Part shown: positions 51,694 through 60,317 of the stretch, piece after piece
Layout: each line of letters opens with the position of its first letter
How positions within the stretch are numbered: position 1 is the stretch's first letter
Source of the DNA: Mxb001 sp046046455
Lineage (GTDB): Bacteria > Actinomycetota > Actinomycetes > S36-B12
Direction of reading: 5' to 3'
Assembly: GCA_046046455.1 (NCBI GenBank)
Contig: JBJOJS010000023.1
Location: forward strand, 17,774-81,773
Length of the DNA: 64,000 bases
Notes under the pieces: generated by a model
What the model saw: only the letters and a program-made list of their open reading frames with translations
Databases searched by the model: none
What the model was told of the DNA's origin: nothing
Program-made: the position numbers and the translations under genes

Positions 51694-52226
51694 ACGAGGC
51701 CCAGGTCGTCGAGGGAGTAAGCCGCCCGGTACTCCAGTCCCGCCTCGCGCACGGCGTCCCCTGCACCACGATCGACGATCACGGCGACGCCGACGACCTC
51801 GGCACCCGCTTCGCGCAGGGCTTCCACGGCAGTGAGCACGCTCGATCCCGTCGTCGACGTGTCCTCGACCGCGAGCACGCGTCGGCCGGTGACATCGGGG
51901 CCCTCGATACGACGCTGCAGACCGTGCGCCTTGCCCTCCTTGCGCACGACGAAGGCATCGATGTGCTCACGCCGGGCGGCACACGCGTGCAGCATCGCCG
52001 TGGCAACCGGATCCGCGCCCAAGGTGAGTCCACCGACAGCGTCGTAGTCCCAGTCGGAGGTCAGATCGCGCATCACGCGGCCGATGAGCGGGGCAGCCAC
52101 GGCATCGAGGGTCACGCGGCGGAGATCGACGTAGTAGTCCGCTTCCCGACCACTCGAGAGGATGACCTTCCCGTGCACGACGGCCTTGTCGACGATCTGC
52201 TGGCGGAGGGCTTCGCGGTCGCTCAT
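51690..52226 (-). CDS. pyrE: orotate phosphoribosyltransferase
   Basis: The 178-aa enzyme converts orotate + PRPP to OMP. The PRPP-binding motif VLAVEDTSTTGSS is present, with KVILSSGREADYYVDLR at the N-terminus and the flexible-loop RKEGKAHGLQRRIEG. ATG at 52226, leaderless with TAGGGT 6 nt upstream. That box is half of a palindrome shared with the divergent gene at 52250. Confidence 0.96.
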   Translation of the reverse strand: MSDREALRQQIVDKAVVHGKVILSSGREADYYVDLRRVTLDAVAAPLIGRVMRDLTSDWDYDAVGGLTLGADPVATAMLHACAARREHIDAFVVRKEGKAHGLQRRIEGPDVTGRRVLAVEDTSTTGSSVLTAVEALREAGAEVVGVAVIVDRGAGDAVREAGLEYRAAYSLDDLGLV

Positions 52227-52232
52227 GGGCAG

Positions 52233-52242
52233 ACCCTAGGGT
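52233..52242. promoter_or_regulatory. palindromic double -10 element ACCCTAGGGT
   Basis: The 10-bp perfect palindrome supplies TAGGGT on both strands (minus 52238-52233, plus 52237-52242), 6 nt from the pyrE ATG and 7 nt from the opposite GTG at 52250. Both start codons fall within a 23-bp spacer. Confidence 0.65.
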
Positions 52243-52249
52243 GCTGAGC

Positions 52250-52681
52250 GTGGCTACCGGAAGCGTGGTGCTCACCCCCGGGTCGGCGTACGCCGTGCCC
52301 GGTGCACTCGATCTCTCCGCTGAGGCGCTCGCCGACTCGGAGTGGACGGCACGGGTGGCCCTCGGCATCGCCGCTGCGTCGTCGGACCTGGCGCCGCCCC
52401 TGCTCCTCGTGCTCACCGGACACGCCGCGGCGCACGCACCCCATCTCGGATTCGCGCAGCGCTCGGCGCGACGTGCCGTCAGTGGCTACGTGCTCGTCGA
52501 TCCCGTGCTGCCACGCCCCGGAGCGGTGAGCGACTGGCCCGACGCGCCCGTGACGGTGATCCTCACCCCGCAGGCGGACGACGACACGCGGGCTGCCGCG
52601 CTTGGTGCGCGCCTGCGCGGCTGGGAGGTGCTCGAGGGCGACCCGAGCAGCCTTATCGCCGACATCGCCGCCCGGCCCTAA
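52250..52681 (+). CDS. alpha/beta-hydrolase-like protein lacking the nucleophile
   Basis: The protein has 143 aa. LLLVLTGHAAAHAPHLGFAQ sits where alpha/beta hydrolases have VLVGHSxGG, followed by VSGYVLVDPVLP and APVTVILTPQADDD, matching strands 5-7 of that fold. The nucleophile Ser is replaced by Ala, and the N-terminal strands are short, so it is probably a non-catalytic remnant or binding protein. The GTG at 52250 is chosen because an in-frame GTG at 52241 lies inside the -10 box. It is followed at once by a hairpin. Confidence 0.65.
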   Translation: MATGSVVLTPGSAYAVPGALDLSAEALADSEWTARVALGIAAASSDLAPPLLLVLTGHAAAHAPHLGFAQRSARRAVSGYVLVDPVLPRPGAVSDWPDAPVTVILTPQADDDTRAAALGARLRGWEVLEGDPSSLIADIAARP

Positions 52682-52682
52682 C

Positions 52683-52750
52683 TTCGTTGAGTGGCGGCGT
52701 GTCGCATGCGACACGCCTGAGAAGCAGGCGAGCGCCCGCCACTCAACGAA
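52683..52750. repeat. composite hairpin filling the space between convergent genes
   Basis: Outer arms TTCGTTGAGTGGC (52683-52695) and GCCACTCAACGAA (52738-52750) pair perfectly over 13 bp. Inside are a perfect 22-bp palindrome (52696-52717) and a 6-bp hairpin (CGCCTG agaag CAGGCG, partly overlapping). It fits exactly between two stop codons, so it probably terminates both transcripts. Its complexity is also that of REP-like elements. Confidence 0.75.
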
Positions 52751-53521
52751 TTAGCGAGCGGCGCGGGCCTGACCGCCGGCGCGGCGCGAGCCGATGGCGC
52801 GCACCAGCGGACGTGGGAGGTACTGCGCCGCGAGGGAGAGCGCTTTGTACTGCGTGCCGGCGACACTCACCGGACGACCCTTGCGTACGTCGACCAGGGC
52901 CCGATCGACGACATCCTGGGTGTCGAGCCACATCCACTCGGGCACGGCGTCCATCTCCATGCTCGCGCGCTGATGGAACTCCGTGTGCGTGTAGCCCGGG
53001 CACACGGCCGTGACATGCACTCCCGTGCCCGCGAGCTCGATCGACAGGCTCTCGCTGAAGACCGTGACCCATGCCTTCGCGGCGGAGTAGGTGCCGCCCG
53101 TGATCCACCCGGCGACGCTGCTCACGTTGAGGACCGCGCCGCTGCCCCGCGCGACCATTCCCGGCAGTGCCGCATGGGTGAGGCGCATGACCGCGGTGAC
53201 GAGCACGTCGAGCATCCGCTGCTCCGCCTCGAGGTCCCCCGTAGAGAATCGCTGGGGTACGCCGAATCCGGCGTTATTGACGAGGATCTCGACCGGCATG
53301 GTGCGCAGGCGCTCCTCGACCAGCGCCATCTGCGACCGGTCAGCAAGATCCGCGGGCAGGACTTCCACTTCCACGCGATGACCGCGCAGCTCCGCTGCGA
53401 CGACCTCGAGCCGCTCGCGGTCCCGAGCGACGAGGACGAGGTCATGCCCGCGGCGGGCGAGAGTGCGGGCGAAGGTCAGTCCGATGCCCGATGTCGCGCC
53501 CGTGATGAGTGCCGTGCCCAT
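52751..53521 (-). CDS. short-chain dehydrogenase/reductase
   Basis: The 256-aa classical SDR has TGATSGIG (residues 8-15), VARDRERLE (NADP preference from the Arg), NNAGFGVP, catalytic Ser in LNVSSVAGW and Y-S-A-A-K. It resembles the DltE-like oxidoreductase group. The substrate is unknown. GAGGAG precedes the ATG. Its stop abuts the composite hairpin. It is divergent from the protease gene at 53608. Confidence 0.92.
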   Translation of the reverse strand: MGTALITGATSGIGLTFARTLARRGHDLVLVARDRERLEVVAAELRGHRVEVEVLPADLADRSQMALVEERLRTMPVEILVNNAGFGVPQRFSTGDLEAEQRMLDVLVTAVMRLTHAALPGMVARGSGAVLNVSSVAGWITGGTYSAAKAWVTVFSESLSIELAGTGVHVTAVCPGYTHTEFHQRASMEMDAVPEWMWLDTQDVVDRALVDVRKGRPVSVAGTQYKALSLAAQYLPRPLVRAIGSRRAGGQARAAR

Positions 53522-53595
53522 GTGAATCTCCTCGGGATCGTCGCAAAAGCCACGCGGGACTCTCGTGCGTCAGGCGTGAGACCCCCATCCTTGCC

Positions 53596-53601
53596 TACTC
53601 T
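53596..53601 (+). promoter_or_regulatory. -10 box TACTCT of the trypsin-like protease pair
   Basis: TACTCT ends 6 nt before the GTG at 53608; leaderless. Confidence 0.55.
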
Positions 53602-53607
53602 GGCCTC

Positions 53608-55023
53608 GTGAGGATGAGACGCCTGCTCGCCGGGATCGCCGCGGCGCTGCTCCCGGCCGCCCTGCTCCTCGCACCGGCAGCCTCCGCAGCCGAGATGTCT
53701 CCCCGCGTGGTCAATGGTCGCGAACCCCTCCCTGACGAGGTCCCCGGCCTCGTCTACGTCAGGGCCGGCGGTGCGATCTGCAGCGGCACGCTGGTCGATG
53801 CCACCCACGTCATCACCGCCGGGCACTGTGCCGCCTCAGGAGCCGGGACCACGAAGAGTCCCTCGTCCTTCACCGTCGGCTGGACCCCCACGGGCACCCT
53901 GCCCGCCCCGGTCTGGGCGGGCGTCTCCAAGGTCGCCCTGCACCCCGACTACGACGGGCAGACCTTCGTCAACGACATCGCCGTGCTCACCCTGGCGACG
54001 CCACTCCTCGGTGCCACGCCCATGGCGCTCGCCACGACCGATGTCGCGCGCACCTCTCTCGGTGCGGGCGCGACTGTCCAGGCTGCAGGTTTCGGCTACA
54101 CCTCGTCACGCGGCCCACTGAGCAATCGTGCGCTCGTGGGCGATCTCACCGTCGTCCCCAATCGCGTATGCCGCGACGACGCACTCACCTACACGATCGG
54201 CGGCATCAGCTTCATCGGCCTCGACATCGCGACCTCGACAGCGGTGTGCGCCATCGGCGTTCAGCCAGAGAGCAGCCTCATCATCGACACGTGCCAGGGA
54301 GACTCCGGTGGCCCGCTCTACGCCGGCACCGCCGCAGGACCACGCCTGCTCGGACTGGTGAGCGTCGGAGTGGGCTGCGCCGGCTTCGACGACAGGGGAG
54401 ATGAGCTCACCGACAAGACCCCGGGCGTCTATACGCGCATCACGCCGTACCTGAACTGGTTGACGCAGGTCGGCGTGCGCCAGGCGCCATCGGCACCGCG
54501 CATCACCGCCGTCTCCACCGGAGCCGACGGCATCGCCGTCACCTTCATCCCCGGCGACGCAAACGTGGTGGAGAGCTACCGCGCGGTCGCATCGGGTCCC
54601 TCGGGCACGACGGCCGAGTGCACGACCAGCGGCGCGGCGCTCACGTGCACGGTGAGCGGACTCACCGCCGGAGCGACGTACGCCGTCCTCGGCTACGCCG
54701 TGAGCGGCTCGCTCGAGTCGGGTGCCTCAGGGCCGGTCATGGCCGTCGCGGGTACGCCGACCCTGCGCCCGGAGAAGCCGCGCATCGACACGGTCACGAC
54801 GACACCCGCACGACGGCTCGCTGTCTCCGTGAGCCGTCTCGATCCGGCCGGCTGGACGTCGACGTTCGTCGTGTGCAGCGATGGCGGCCGCACGTATCGC
54901 TCGGACGTCGTAGGAGGCAGGGCGGTGCTGGCGCTTCCCTCCGGGCACACCTACCGCTGCTACGCCAAGAGCACCAACGATGTCGGTGCTGCCCGGTCGA
55001 AGCCGGTCCGGATCGACTTCTGA
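53608..55023 (+). CDS. secreted trypsin-like serine protease (S1) with C-terminal Fn3-like domains
   Basis: The protein has 471 aa. The GTG at 53608 gives VRMRRLLAG and a signal peptide ending near ASAAE. A mature-type N-terminus RVVNG follows, suggesting activation by cleavage before it. The triad is complete: H73 (TAGHC), D123 (NDIAVL) and S233 (CQGDSGGP). After about residue 290 come two Fn3-like modules (APSAPRITAV; EKPRIDTVTT) likely to bind surface or substrate. It is first of a tandem pair; the next paralogue starts one base after its stop. Confidence 0.92.
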   Translation: MRMRRLLAGIAAALLPAALLLAPAASAAEMSPRVVNGREPLPDEVPGLVYVRAGGAICSGTLVDATHVITAGHCAASGAGTTKSPSSFTVGWTPTGTLPAPVWAGVSKVALHPDYDGQTFVNDIAVLTLATPLLGATPMALATTDVARTSLGAGATVQAAGFGYTSSRGPLSNRALVGDLTVVPNRVCRDDALTYTIGGISFIGLDIATSTAVCAIGVQPESSLIIDTCQGDSGGPLYAGTAAGPRLLGLVSVGVGCAGFDDRGDELTDKTPGVYTRITPYLNWLTQVGVRQAPSAPRITAVSTGADGIAVTFIPGDANVVESYRAVASGPSGTTAECTTSGAALTCTVSGLTAGATYAVLGYAVSGSLESGASGPVMAVAGTPTLRPEKPRIDTVTTTPARRLAVSVSRLDPAGWTSTFVVCSDGGRTYRSDVVGGRAVLALPSGHTYRCYAKSTNDVGAARSKPVRIDF

Positions 55024-55024
55024 C

Positions 55025-56482
55025 ATGCGCCGTCTCGCGCCCCTCGCTCTCCTCTCGGGCATCGCGCTCCTGGCGATGCTGCCCGTGCCCGCACAGGCTG
55101 CGCCCGACGTCGCACCCCGCGTCGTCAACGGCGAGCCAGGGCCGTCCACGGACTTCGACTACCTCGTCGCACTCGGCGACCGCGGGCGCTACGAGGCGCT
55201 CGGCATGGATAGAGCGCAATTCTGCGGGGGCACCCTCGCCTCCACGACCCTGGTGATCACGGCGGCGCACTGCGTCGTCGACGTGACCGTGCGCGACATC
55301 GTCGTCGGAAGTTTTGTCGACGGAGACCTTGCCAGTGAGACCGGACGCGTTGTCGGTGTCGCCGCCATCAAGATCCATCCGCGCTACAACGGCTCGACCC
55401 AGTCGCACGACATCGCCGTCATCACGCTCAAGCAGCCGCTCCTCGGCGTGCCCACGCTCGCGCCCGCGACCACGGAGGAGGCGGCGGTGCTCACAGCCCC
55501 CCGCGCCCCCGCACGTGTCGCCGGCTGGGGGGCGACCAACCACCAGCAGCCCTGGCGCTTCACCTCCGTCTATCGCATCGGGCAACTCGTGGTCTTCCCC
55601 ACCAGCTCCTGCGGTGAGGGGGAGAACTTCGTCATCGACGGCGTGACCTTCCGCGGCTACGGACCCGCCTCCCTCGATCCGAGGGTCATGCTGTGCGCAG
55701 AGGGAGTCCGCAATGGCGCCCCCGTGGATAGCTGCGTCGGCGATTCCGGCGGGCCGCTCGTGGGCGGCATCGGTGCAGCGCAGCGCCTCATCGGCGTGGT
55801 GAGCTGGGGCCTCGACGAGTGCGCGACACGCAGCGGTCCCGGCGTCTACGCCCGGGTCTCGGCCTTCACGTCGTTCCTTAGGGACGCCGGCGTGCCCTTC
55901 ACACCGGAGCCGACCGATACACCCTTGCCTCCGCGCATCTCCGGCGTTACCACCACGGCGACGAGCATGACCATCACTGTCACACCCGCCACCGGTGGAC
56001 TGGAGCCGGACGAGTACGCCGTGTCCGCACGCGATCCCAGCGGCCTCGTGACGTCGTGCTCGATGGAGGCGCCCCCGAGGCCCGCGACCGCCCGGTGCAC
56101 CATCGCCGAACTCACTCCCGGTACGGCGTACGCCGTGTCCGCCATTGCGATCGCGGAAGGCACACCCTCGACACCCAGCGCCGAGCGCACGATCACCCCC
56201 GCGGGCCTGCCCGCGAAGCCACGCATCGACGCCGTCGAGGTCGAGCGCGGAGGCTACGCCGGGTTCGTGGTCACGAGCATCCGCGGCAACGGCTCTCCGG
56301 TCCTGCGCAAGGTGGTCCGCTGCTCGACGAGCAACCACCCGACGCGCTCAGCACCCATCGTCGCCAAGGGGATCGCGCTTGTCTCGGGGCTGCACCGTGG
56401 CGCCACGTATACATGTGTGGCCATCGTGACCAATGAGTACGGCTCGAAGCAGTCCGAGAAGGTCCGTGTCACGGCGCGCTGA
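55025..56482 (+). CDS. secreted trypsin-like serine protease (S1), tandem paralogue
   Basis: The protein has 485 aa. The ATG at 55025 gives MRRLAPLALLSGIALLAML and a signal peptide ending PAQAA, then PRVVNGEPG. Triad H82 (ITAAHC), D129 (HDIAVI) and S241 (CVGDSGGP). The C-terminal half has two Fn3-like modules (PPRISGVTTT; AKPRIDAVEV), as in the upstream gene. Spacing of one base indicates cotranscription and coupled translation. Gene duplication is clear from the identical architecture, but the substrate pockets and loop regions differ. Confidence 0.92.
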   Translation: MRRLAPLALLSGIALLAMLPVPAQAAPDVAPRVVNGEPGPSTDFDYLVALGDRGRYEALGMDRAQFCGGTLASTTLVITAAHCVVDVTVRDIVVGSFVDGDLASETGRVVGVAAIKIHPRYNGSTQSHDIAVITLKQPLLGVPTLAPATTEEAAVLTAPRAPARVAGWGATNHQQPWRFTSVYRIGQLVVFPTSSCGEGENFVIDGVTFRGYGPASLDPRVMLCAEGVRNGAPVDSCVGDSGGPLVGGIGAAQRLIGVVSWGLDECATRSGPGVYARVSAFTSFLRDAGVPFTPEPTDTPLPPRISGVTTTATSMTITVTPATGGLEPDEYAVSARDPSGLVTSCSMEAPPRPATARCTIAELTPGTAYAVSAIAIAEGTPSTPSAERTITPAGLPAKPRIDAVEVERGGYAGFVVTSIRGNGSPVLRKVVRCSTSNHPTRSAPIVAKGIALVSGLHRGATYTCVAIVTNEYGSKQSEKVRVTAR

Positions 56483-56489
56483 CGCCCAC

Positions 56490-56495
56490 TAGGCT
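56490..56495 (+). promoter_or_regulatory. -10 box TAGGCT of quinone oxidoreductase gene
   Basis: TAGGCT ends 6 nt before the ATG at 56502; leaderless. Confidence 0.6.
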
Positions 56496-56501
56496 CGCGC
56501 C

Positions 56502-57470
56502 ATGCTGGCGGCCTACTACGAGCAGCGGGGCAACTCCGACGTCCTCACCGTCGGGGAGATTCCGACCCCGGGACCGGGCGTGGGCGAGGTCCGGGTGCGC
56601 CTCCAGGTCGCCGCGGTCAATCCGACCGACTGGAAGTCGCGCGCGCATGCCGCACCCATGGACTTCCCGCTGCAGGTGCCGGGCCAGGACGGCGCGGGCG
56701 TCATCGAAGCGGTCGGCCCCGGTGTCGATATCGGCCGCATCGGCGAGCGTGTGTGGGTCTATCACGCAGCCTTCCAGCGTCAGTACGGCACGGCGGCACA
56801 GTTCACCGTCGTGCCCGCGCGCCAGGCGGTGCGCATCCCCGACGGCATCGATACTGATCAGGCGGCCGCCCTCGGCATCCCCTATCTCACGGCGTACGGG
56901 TGCCTCTTCGCCGACGGATCCATCGACGGCCAGACGGTGCTCGTGCACGGCGGCGCGGGTGCGGTCGGACACGCGGCGGTGCAACTCGCCCGCCGCGGTG
57001 GCGCCCATGTGATCGCCACGGTGAGCAGTGCCACCAAGGGCGCGATCGCCGCCGACGCCGGTGCGCACGTCGTGGTGGACTACACGTCCGATGGCGCGAT
57101 CGACGCCATCAGATCAGCAGCTCGAGCGGGTGTGGATCGTGTCGTCGAGGTCGACCTCACGCGCAATCTCGAGCTCGACCTCGCCGTGATCGTGCCCGGT
57201 GGCGTCATCGTCACGTACGCCGCCGACGCGGTGGACCCGACCGTGCCGGTCCGCAACCTCATGACACGCAACGCGACCCTGCGCTTCGCCCTCGTCTACG
57301 GCTTCCCGGCGCCCCTGCTCGCCGCGGGCATCACCGAGGTGACCGAGGCACTCGAGGCCGGAGACCTCAGCCCGCTCCCCGTCGTGCGCTTCCCGCTCGC
57401 CGATGTCGCAGCGGCTCACGACGCCGTGCAGTCGCGCACGCCCGCCAAGGTGCTCATCGACCTGCCGTAG
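56502..57470 (+). CDS. NADPH:quinone oxidoreductase-like MDR enzyme
   Basis: The 322-aa zinc-free medium-chain reductase has N-terminal GroES-like fold (GVGEVRVRLQVAAVNPTDWK, PGQDGAGVIEAVG) and a Rossmann core with VLVHGGAGAVGHAAVQLA. The catalytic zinc Cys/His set is absent. It is probably a quinone or enone reductase. It stands alone, 3 bp from the convergent rpiB stop. Confidence 0.93.
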   Translation: MLAAYYEQRGNSDVLTVGEIPTPGPGVGEVRVRLQVAAVNPTDWKSRAHAAPMDFPLQVPGQDGAGVIEAVGPGVDIGRIGERVWVYHAAFQRQYGTAAQFTVVPARQAVRIPDGIDTDQAAALGIPYLTAYGCLFADGSIDGQTVLVHGGAGAVGHAAVQLARRGGAHVIATVSSATKGAIAADAGAHVVVDYTSDGAIDAIRSAARAGVDRVVEVDLTRNLELDLAVIVPGGVIVTYAADAVDPTVPVRNLMTRNATLRFALVYGFPAPLLAAGITEVTEALEAGDLSPLPVVRFPLADVAAAHDAVQSRTPAKVLIDLP

Positions 57471-57473
57471 GGA

Positions 57474-57920
57474 CTACCGACCCTCGGCATCCAGCTCGGC
57501 GAGCAGGTCGACGCGCCGCTCGTGTCGGCCACCGTCGAAGTCGGTGCCCAGGAAGACACCCAGGGCCAGCTCGGCCTCCGCGACGGCGGTCACGCGGCCT
57601 CCGAAGCACGCGACATTCGCATCGTTGTGACGCCTACTCATCTCCGCGTCCTCAGCCGTGCGGAGTACGGCGGCACGCACGCCCGGGATCTTGTTAGCGG
57701 CCATGCAGATGCCGAGGCCACTGCCGCACACCGCGACTCCGCGATCGGCATCGCCCGCTGCCACCGCACGTGCCACGGCGGCACCGAAGACGGGGTAGTC
57801 GCAGGATGCGTCCGAGTCGGTGCCCACGTCGATGATCTCGTGACCTGCGTCATGGAGCCACGCGCGCAGGGCTTCCTTGAGCTCGAAGCCGGCATGGTCG
57901 CTGCCGATCACGATCCTCAT
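57474..57920 (-). CDS. rpiB: ribose-5-phosphate isomerase B
   Basis: The 148-aa RpiB/LacAB family enzyme interconverts ribose-5-P and ribulose-5-P. GSDHAGFELKE at residues 6-16, the Cys site in AVCGSGLGICMAANK (about 66) and SRRHNDANVACFGGR are all present. The ATG overlaps the xylB stop (ATGA), so the two are coupled: ribulose/xylulose phosphorylation feeding the pentose phosphate pathway. Confidence 0.95.
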   Translation of the reverse strand: MRIVIGSDHAGFELKEALRAWLHDAGHEIIDVGTDSDASCDYPVFGAAVARAVAAGDADRGVAVCGSGLGICMAANKIPGVRAAVLRTAEDAEMSRRHNDANVACFGGRVTAVAEAELALGVFLGTDFDGGRHERRVDLLAELDAEGR

Positions 57921-59350
57921 GTGCCCTCCCTCTGTCGGTCGCGCTCGACGGCCTCACGCCAGCGCACCTGCCGTTCGGCGATGAGCGGGCTGCCCGTGGG
58001 CTCCACGATGCCATGGGCGTCGATCACCACGGGCGGCATCTCCTCCCCGAGTGCAGTCATGACCAGACGCGTCGCTCCCACCACCGTCGCATCGGCCACC
58101 GATGCAGGCTGCAGTGCGATGCCGAGCGCGTCAGCGAGGAGCGCGACGTACGCTGCATCGCGACTGCCGCCACCGAGCGTCGTGAGCGGCGCGGCCGGAG
58201 CCGCACCCGACTCGGCAATCGCCGCGTATCCCGCGGAGACGGCGTAGGCCATGCCTTCGAGCACCGAACGCAGCATCGCCTCGCGTGTGGTCGACAGGGA
58301 CAGGCCCTGCCAGGAGGCCCGCAGATCGGGATCGAGGTAGGGGCTGCGCTCACCGGCGACGAAGGGGAGGAACACAGGATCGTCAGCCCGCACTCCCGCG
58401 GCGAGTGCACGCTGCGCGTCATCGATGGTCGCGCCAAGCCACGCCAGTGCGCGTTCGAGGGCGAGGCCGCCGCTCTGCACGGCCGCGAGGCGGTAGTACG
58501 CCGCACCGATCGTGCCGGTGGCCGCGAAGGTGTGCGTGCGCAATGTGTCGTCGGGATCCGGGCTCGCGAGGACACTGCTCACCTGCGCGCCCGTGCCGAG
58601 GGCGAGCGCGCCGCACCCGGGTGCGAGACCCAGCCCGTGGATGCCGCAGGCGGCATCGGCACCACCTGTCGACACCGGCAGGCCCGTGAGCACGGTGTCC
58701 TTCAACGTCACAGTGCCGGCGATAGCGGCCGAGGAGATAACGGGGGCCAGCAGATCGGGTCGCACGCCACAGGCCCCGAGGGCTGCCGGGCTCCACGCAC
58801 CCGCGACCAGGTCGTAGAGCAGCGTGCCGCTGGCATCGGAGGGATCAGTGGCGACATCTCCCGTGAGTTGCATGCGCAGCCAGTCCTTGGGCTGCAGGGC
58901 CCACCGTGCGCGGGTGAGCATCTCCGGCTCATGATCGGCCAGCCAAGCGAGCGTCACACCGGCGAAGCCGGGGAAGGGAGCCGAGCCCAAGCGCGCGAGC
59001 TGCGCTCGCCCGAGGGAGTCGGAGATGCGGCGAGCCTGCGCGGCGCTGCGGGTGTCCGCCCAGGTGATGGCCGGACGCAGCGGCGAGCCGTCGGCCGCGC
59101 ACAGCACCACACCGTGCATCTGTCCGCTCAGGCCGATTCCATCGATAGGTCCCTCGACCTGGGCGACCGCCTCGCGTGCGGCATCGAGCGAGGCGGCGAG
59201 CCACGCCTGGGGATCCGTCTCAGCCCATCCCGGCTGCGTGGAATCCACCGCATAGGGGCGCACGGCGGAGGACAGGACCTCACCATCGTCCGCGACGACC
59301 GCCACCTTGACCGACTGGGTGCCGAGGTCGATCCCGACGACGCGACGCAT
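57917..59350 (-). CDS. xylB: xylulokinase-type FGGY carbohydrate kinase
   Basis: The protein has 477 aa. The ATP-binding N-terminal GIDLGTQSVKVAVV (residues 6-19) and xylulokinase-specific LSGQMHG and ITWADTRS are followed by KDWLRMQLTG, TGGADAACG and the C-terminal LGGGSRDAA. The ATG at 59350 puts VVGIDLGT at the N-terminus; the longer frame crosses the divergent ribokinase promoter. CAGGAT lies 6 nt upstream (AGGA site or weak -10). It is cotranscribed with rpiB. The sugar is probably D-xylulose; D-ribulose remains possible. Confidence 0.92.
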   Translation of the reverse strand: MRRVVGIDLGTQSVKVAVVADDGEVLSSAVRPYAVDSTQPGWAETDPQAWLAASLDAAREAVAQVEGPIDGIGLSGQMHGVVLCAADGSPLRPAITWADTRSAAQARRISDSLGRAQLARLGSAPFPGFAGVTLAWLADHEPEMLTRARWALQPKDWLRMQLTGDVATDPSDASGTLLYDLVAGAWSPAALGACGVRPDLLAPVISSAAIAGTVTLKDTVLTGLPVSTGGADAACGIHGLGLAPGCGALALGTGAQVSSVLASPDPDDTLRTHTFAATGTIGAAYYRLAAVQSGGLALERALAWLGATIDDAQRALAAGVRADDPVFLPFVAGERSPYLDPDLRASWQGLSLSTTREAMLRSVLEGMAYAVSAGYAAIAESGAAPAAPLTTLGGGSRDAAYVALLADALGIALQPASVADATVVGATRLVMTALGEEMPPVVIDAHGIVEPTGSPLIAERQVRWREAVERDRQREGT

Positions 59351-59368
59351 GGGCACATCCTGCCGCGC

Positions 59369-59374
59369 TAGCCT
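59369..59374 (+). promoter_or_regulatory. -10 box TAGCCT of ribokinase operon
   Basis: TAGCCT ends 7 nt before the GTG at 59382. The divergent xylB start is only 31 bp away, so the two pentose units share one tiny control region. Confidence 0.55.
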
Positions 59375-59381
59375 CGCTCCC

Positions 59382-60317
59382 GTGCCCGCGGTCGTCTGCA
59401 TCGGCAGTCTCAACGTCGATCTCGTCGTACGGGTCGCCCGGATGCCCGCCTCCGGCGAGACCGTGACGGGCCATGCCCTGGAGCGCCACCTCGGAGGCAA
59501 GGGACTCAACCAGGCGCTCGCGGCCGCCCGGTCGGGTGGCGACGTCGCCCTCGTCGGTGCCGTGGGCACGGACGACGGTGGCGCGTGGATGCGCGCCGAG
59601 CTCGAGGCCGAGGGGGTCTACCTCACCGGGGTCGCGGACGTCGAAGGTCCGAGTGGCACCGCGCTCATCGAAGTGGACGCGAGTGGAGCCAATCGCATCG
59701 TCGTCATCCCGGGTGCTAACGGATGGCTCACCGCTGACTACACCGCCGAGCAAGTCGATCGCCTCGTACCCGCGCGCATCGCACTGGCACCGCTGGAAGT
59801 CCCACCGCTCGCCGTACTCGGCGCACTGCGCGCGGCGCGCGCCGCGGGGATGCGCACGCTGCTCAACACCGCACCCGTCCCAGCCGAGGGCCTGCCCCCG
59901 GGGATCCTCGAGGTCACCGACATCGTCATCGCCAACGAGCACGAGGCGAGCCTCATCACCACGCGCACCGTCGACGGTGCCGATGCGGCGTACGCCGCCG
60001 CCCGCGCGATGCGCGACCTCGGTGCCGGCAGCGCGATCGTCACTCTCGGGGCCGAGGGTGCGGTGTGGTCGACACCGGACGGCGAGGGGCACACGCCGGC
60101 GTACGCCGTGACGCCCGTCGACACCGTGGCCGCGGGCGACGCGTTCTGCGGTGTGCTCGCCGCATCCCTCGCGGACGATCTGCCCTGGGAGGTGGCGCTG
60201 CGCCGTGCGAGTGCCGCCGGTGCGCTCGCCACCACCATCGCGGGCGCCGCTCCCTCCTTGCCCTCGGCCGACGCCATCCGACGACTCATCTCCGTCGAAC
60301 CACTGGAGGACACGTGA
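59382..60317 (+). CDS. rbsK: ribokinase (PfkB family)
   Basis: The protein has 311 aa. GSLNVDLV (residues 8-15), GGKGLNQALAAAR (usual GGKGANQA) and the catalytic D-T-V-A-A-G-D-AFCG anion-hole Asp support ribose phosphorylation to ribose-5-P. GTG at 59382 is set by the TAGCCT box. Its stop overlaps the RbsD-like start (GTGA). The divergent rpiB then takes ribose-5-P further. Confidence 0.93.
   Translation: MPAVVCIGSLNVDLVVRVARMPASGETVTGHALERHLGGKGLNQALAAARSGGDVALVGAVGTDDGGAWMRAELEAEGVYLTGVADVEGPSGTALIEVDASGANRIVVIPGANGWLTADYTAEQVDRLVPARIALAPLEVPPLAVLGALRAARAAGMRTLLNTAPVPAEGLPPGILEVTDIVIANEHEASLITTRTVDGADAAYAAARAMRDLGAGSAIVTLGAEGAVWSTPDGEGHTPAYAVTPVDTVAAGDAFCGVLAASLADDLPWEVALRRASAAGALATTIAGAAPSLPSADAIRRLISVEPLEDT

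Noticed and set aside
52241..52243. GTG at 52241 as start of the hydrolase-like gene
   Set aside because: It overlaps the -10 box TAGGGT (52237-52242), so it could not be in the transcript; GTG at 52250 is used.
54794..56338. 514-aa minus-strand frame opposite the second trypsin-like protease
   Set aside because: The opposite strand encodes a clear protease with a complete triad.
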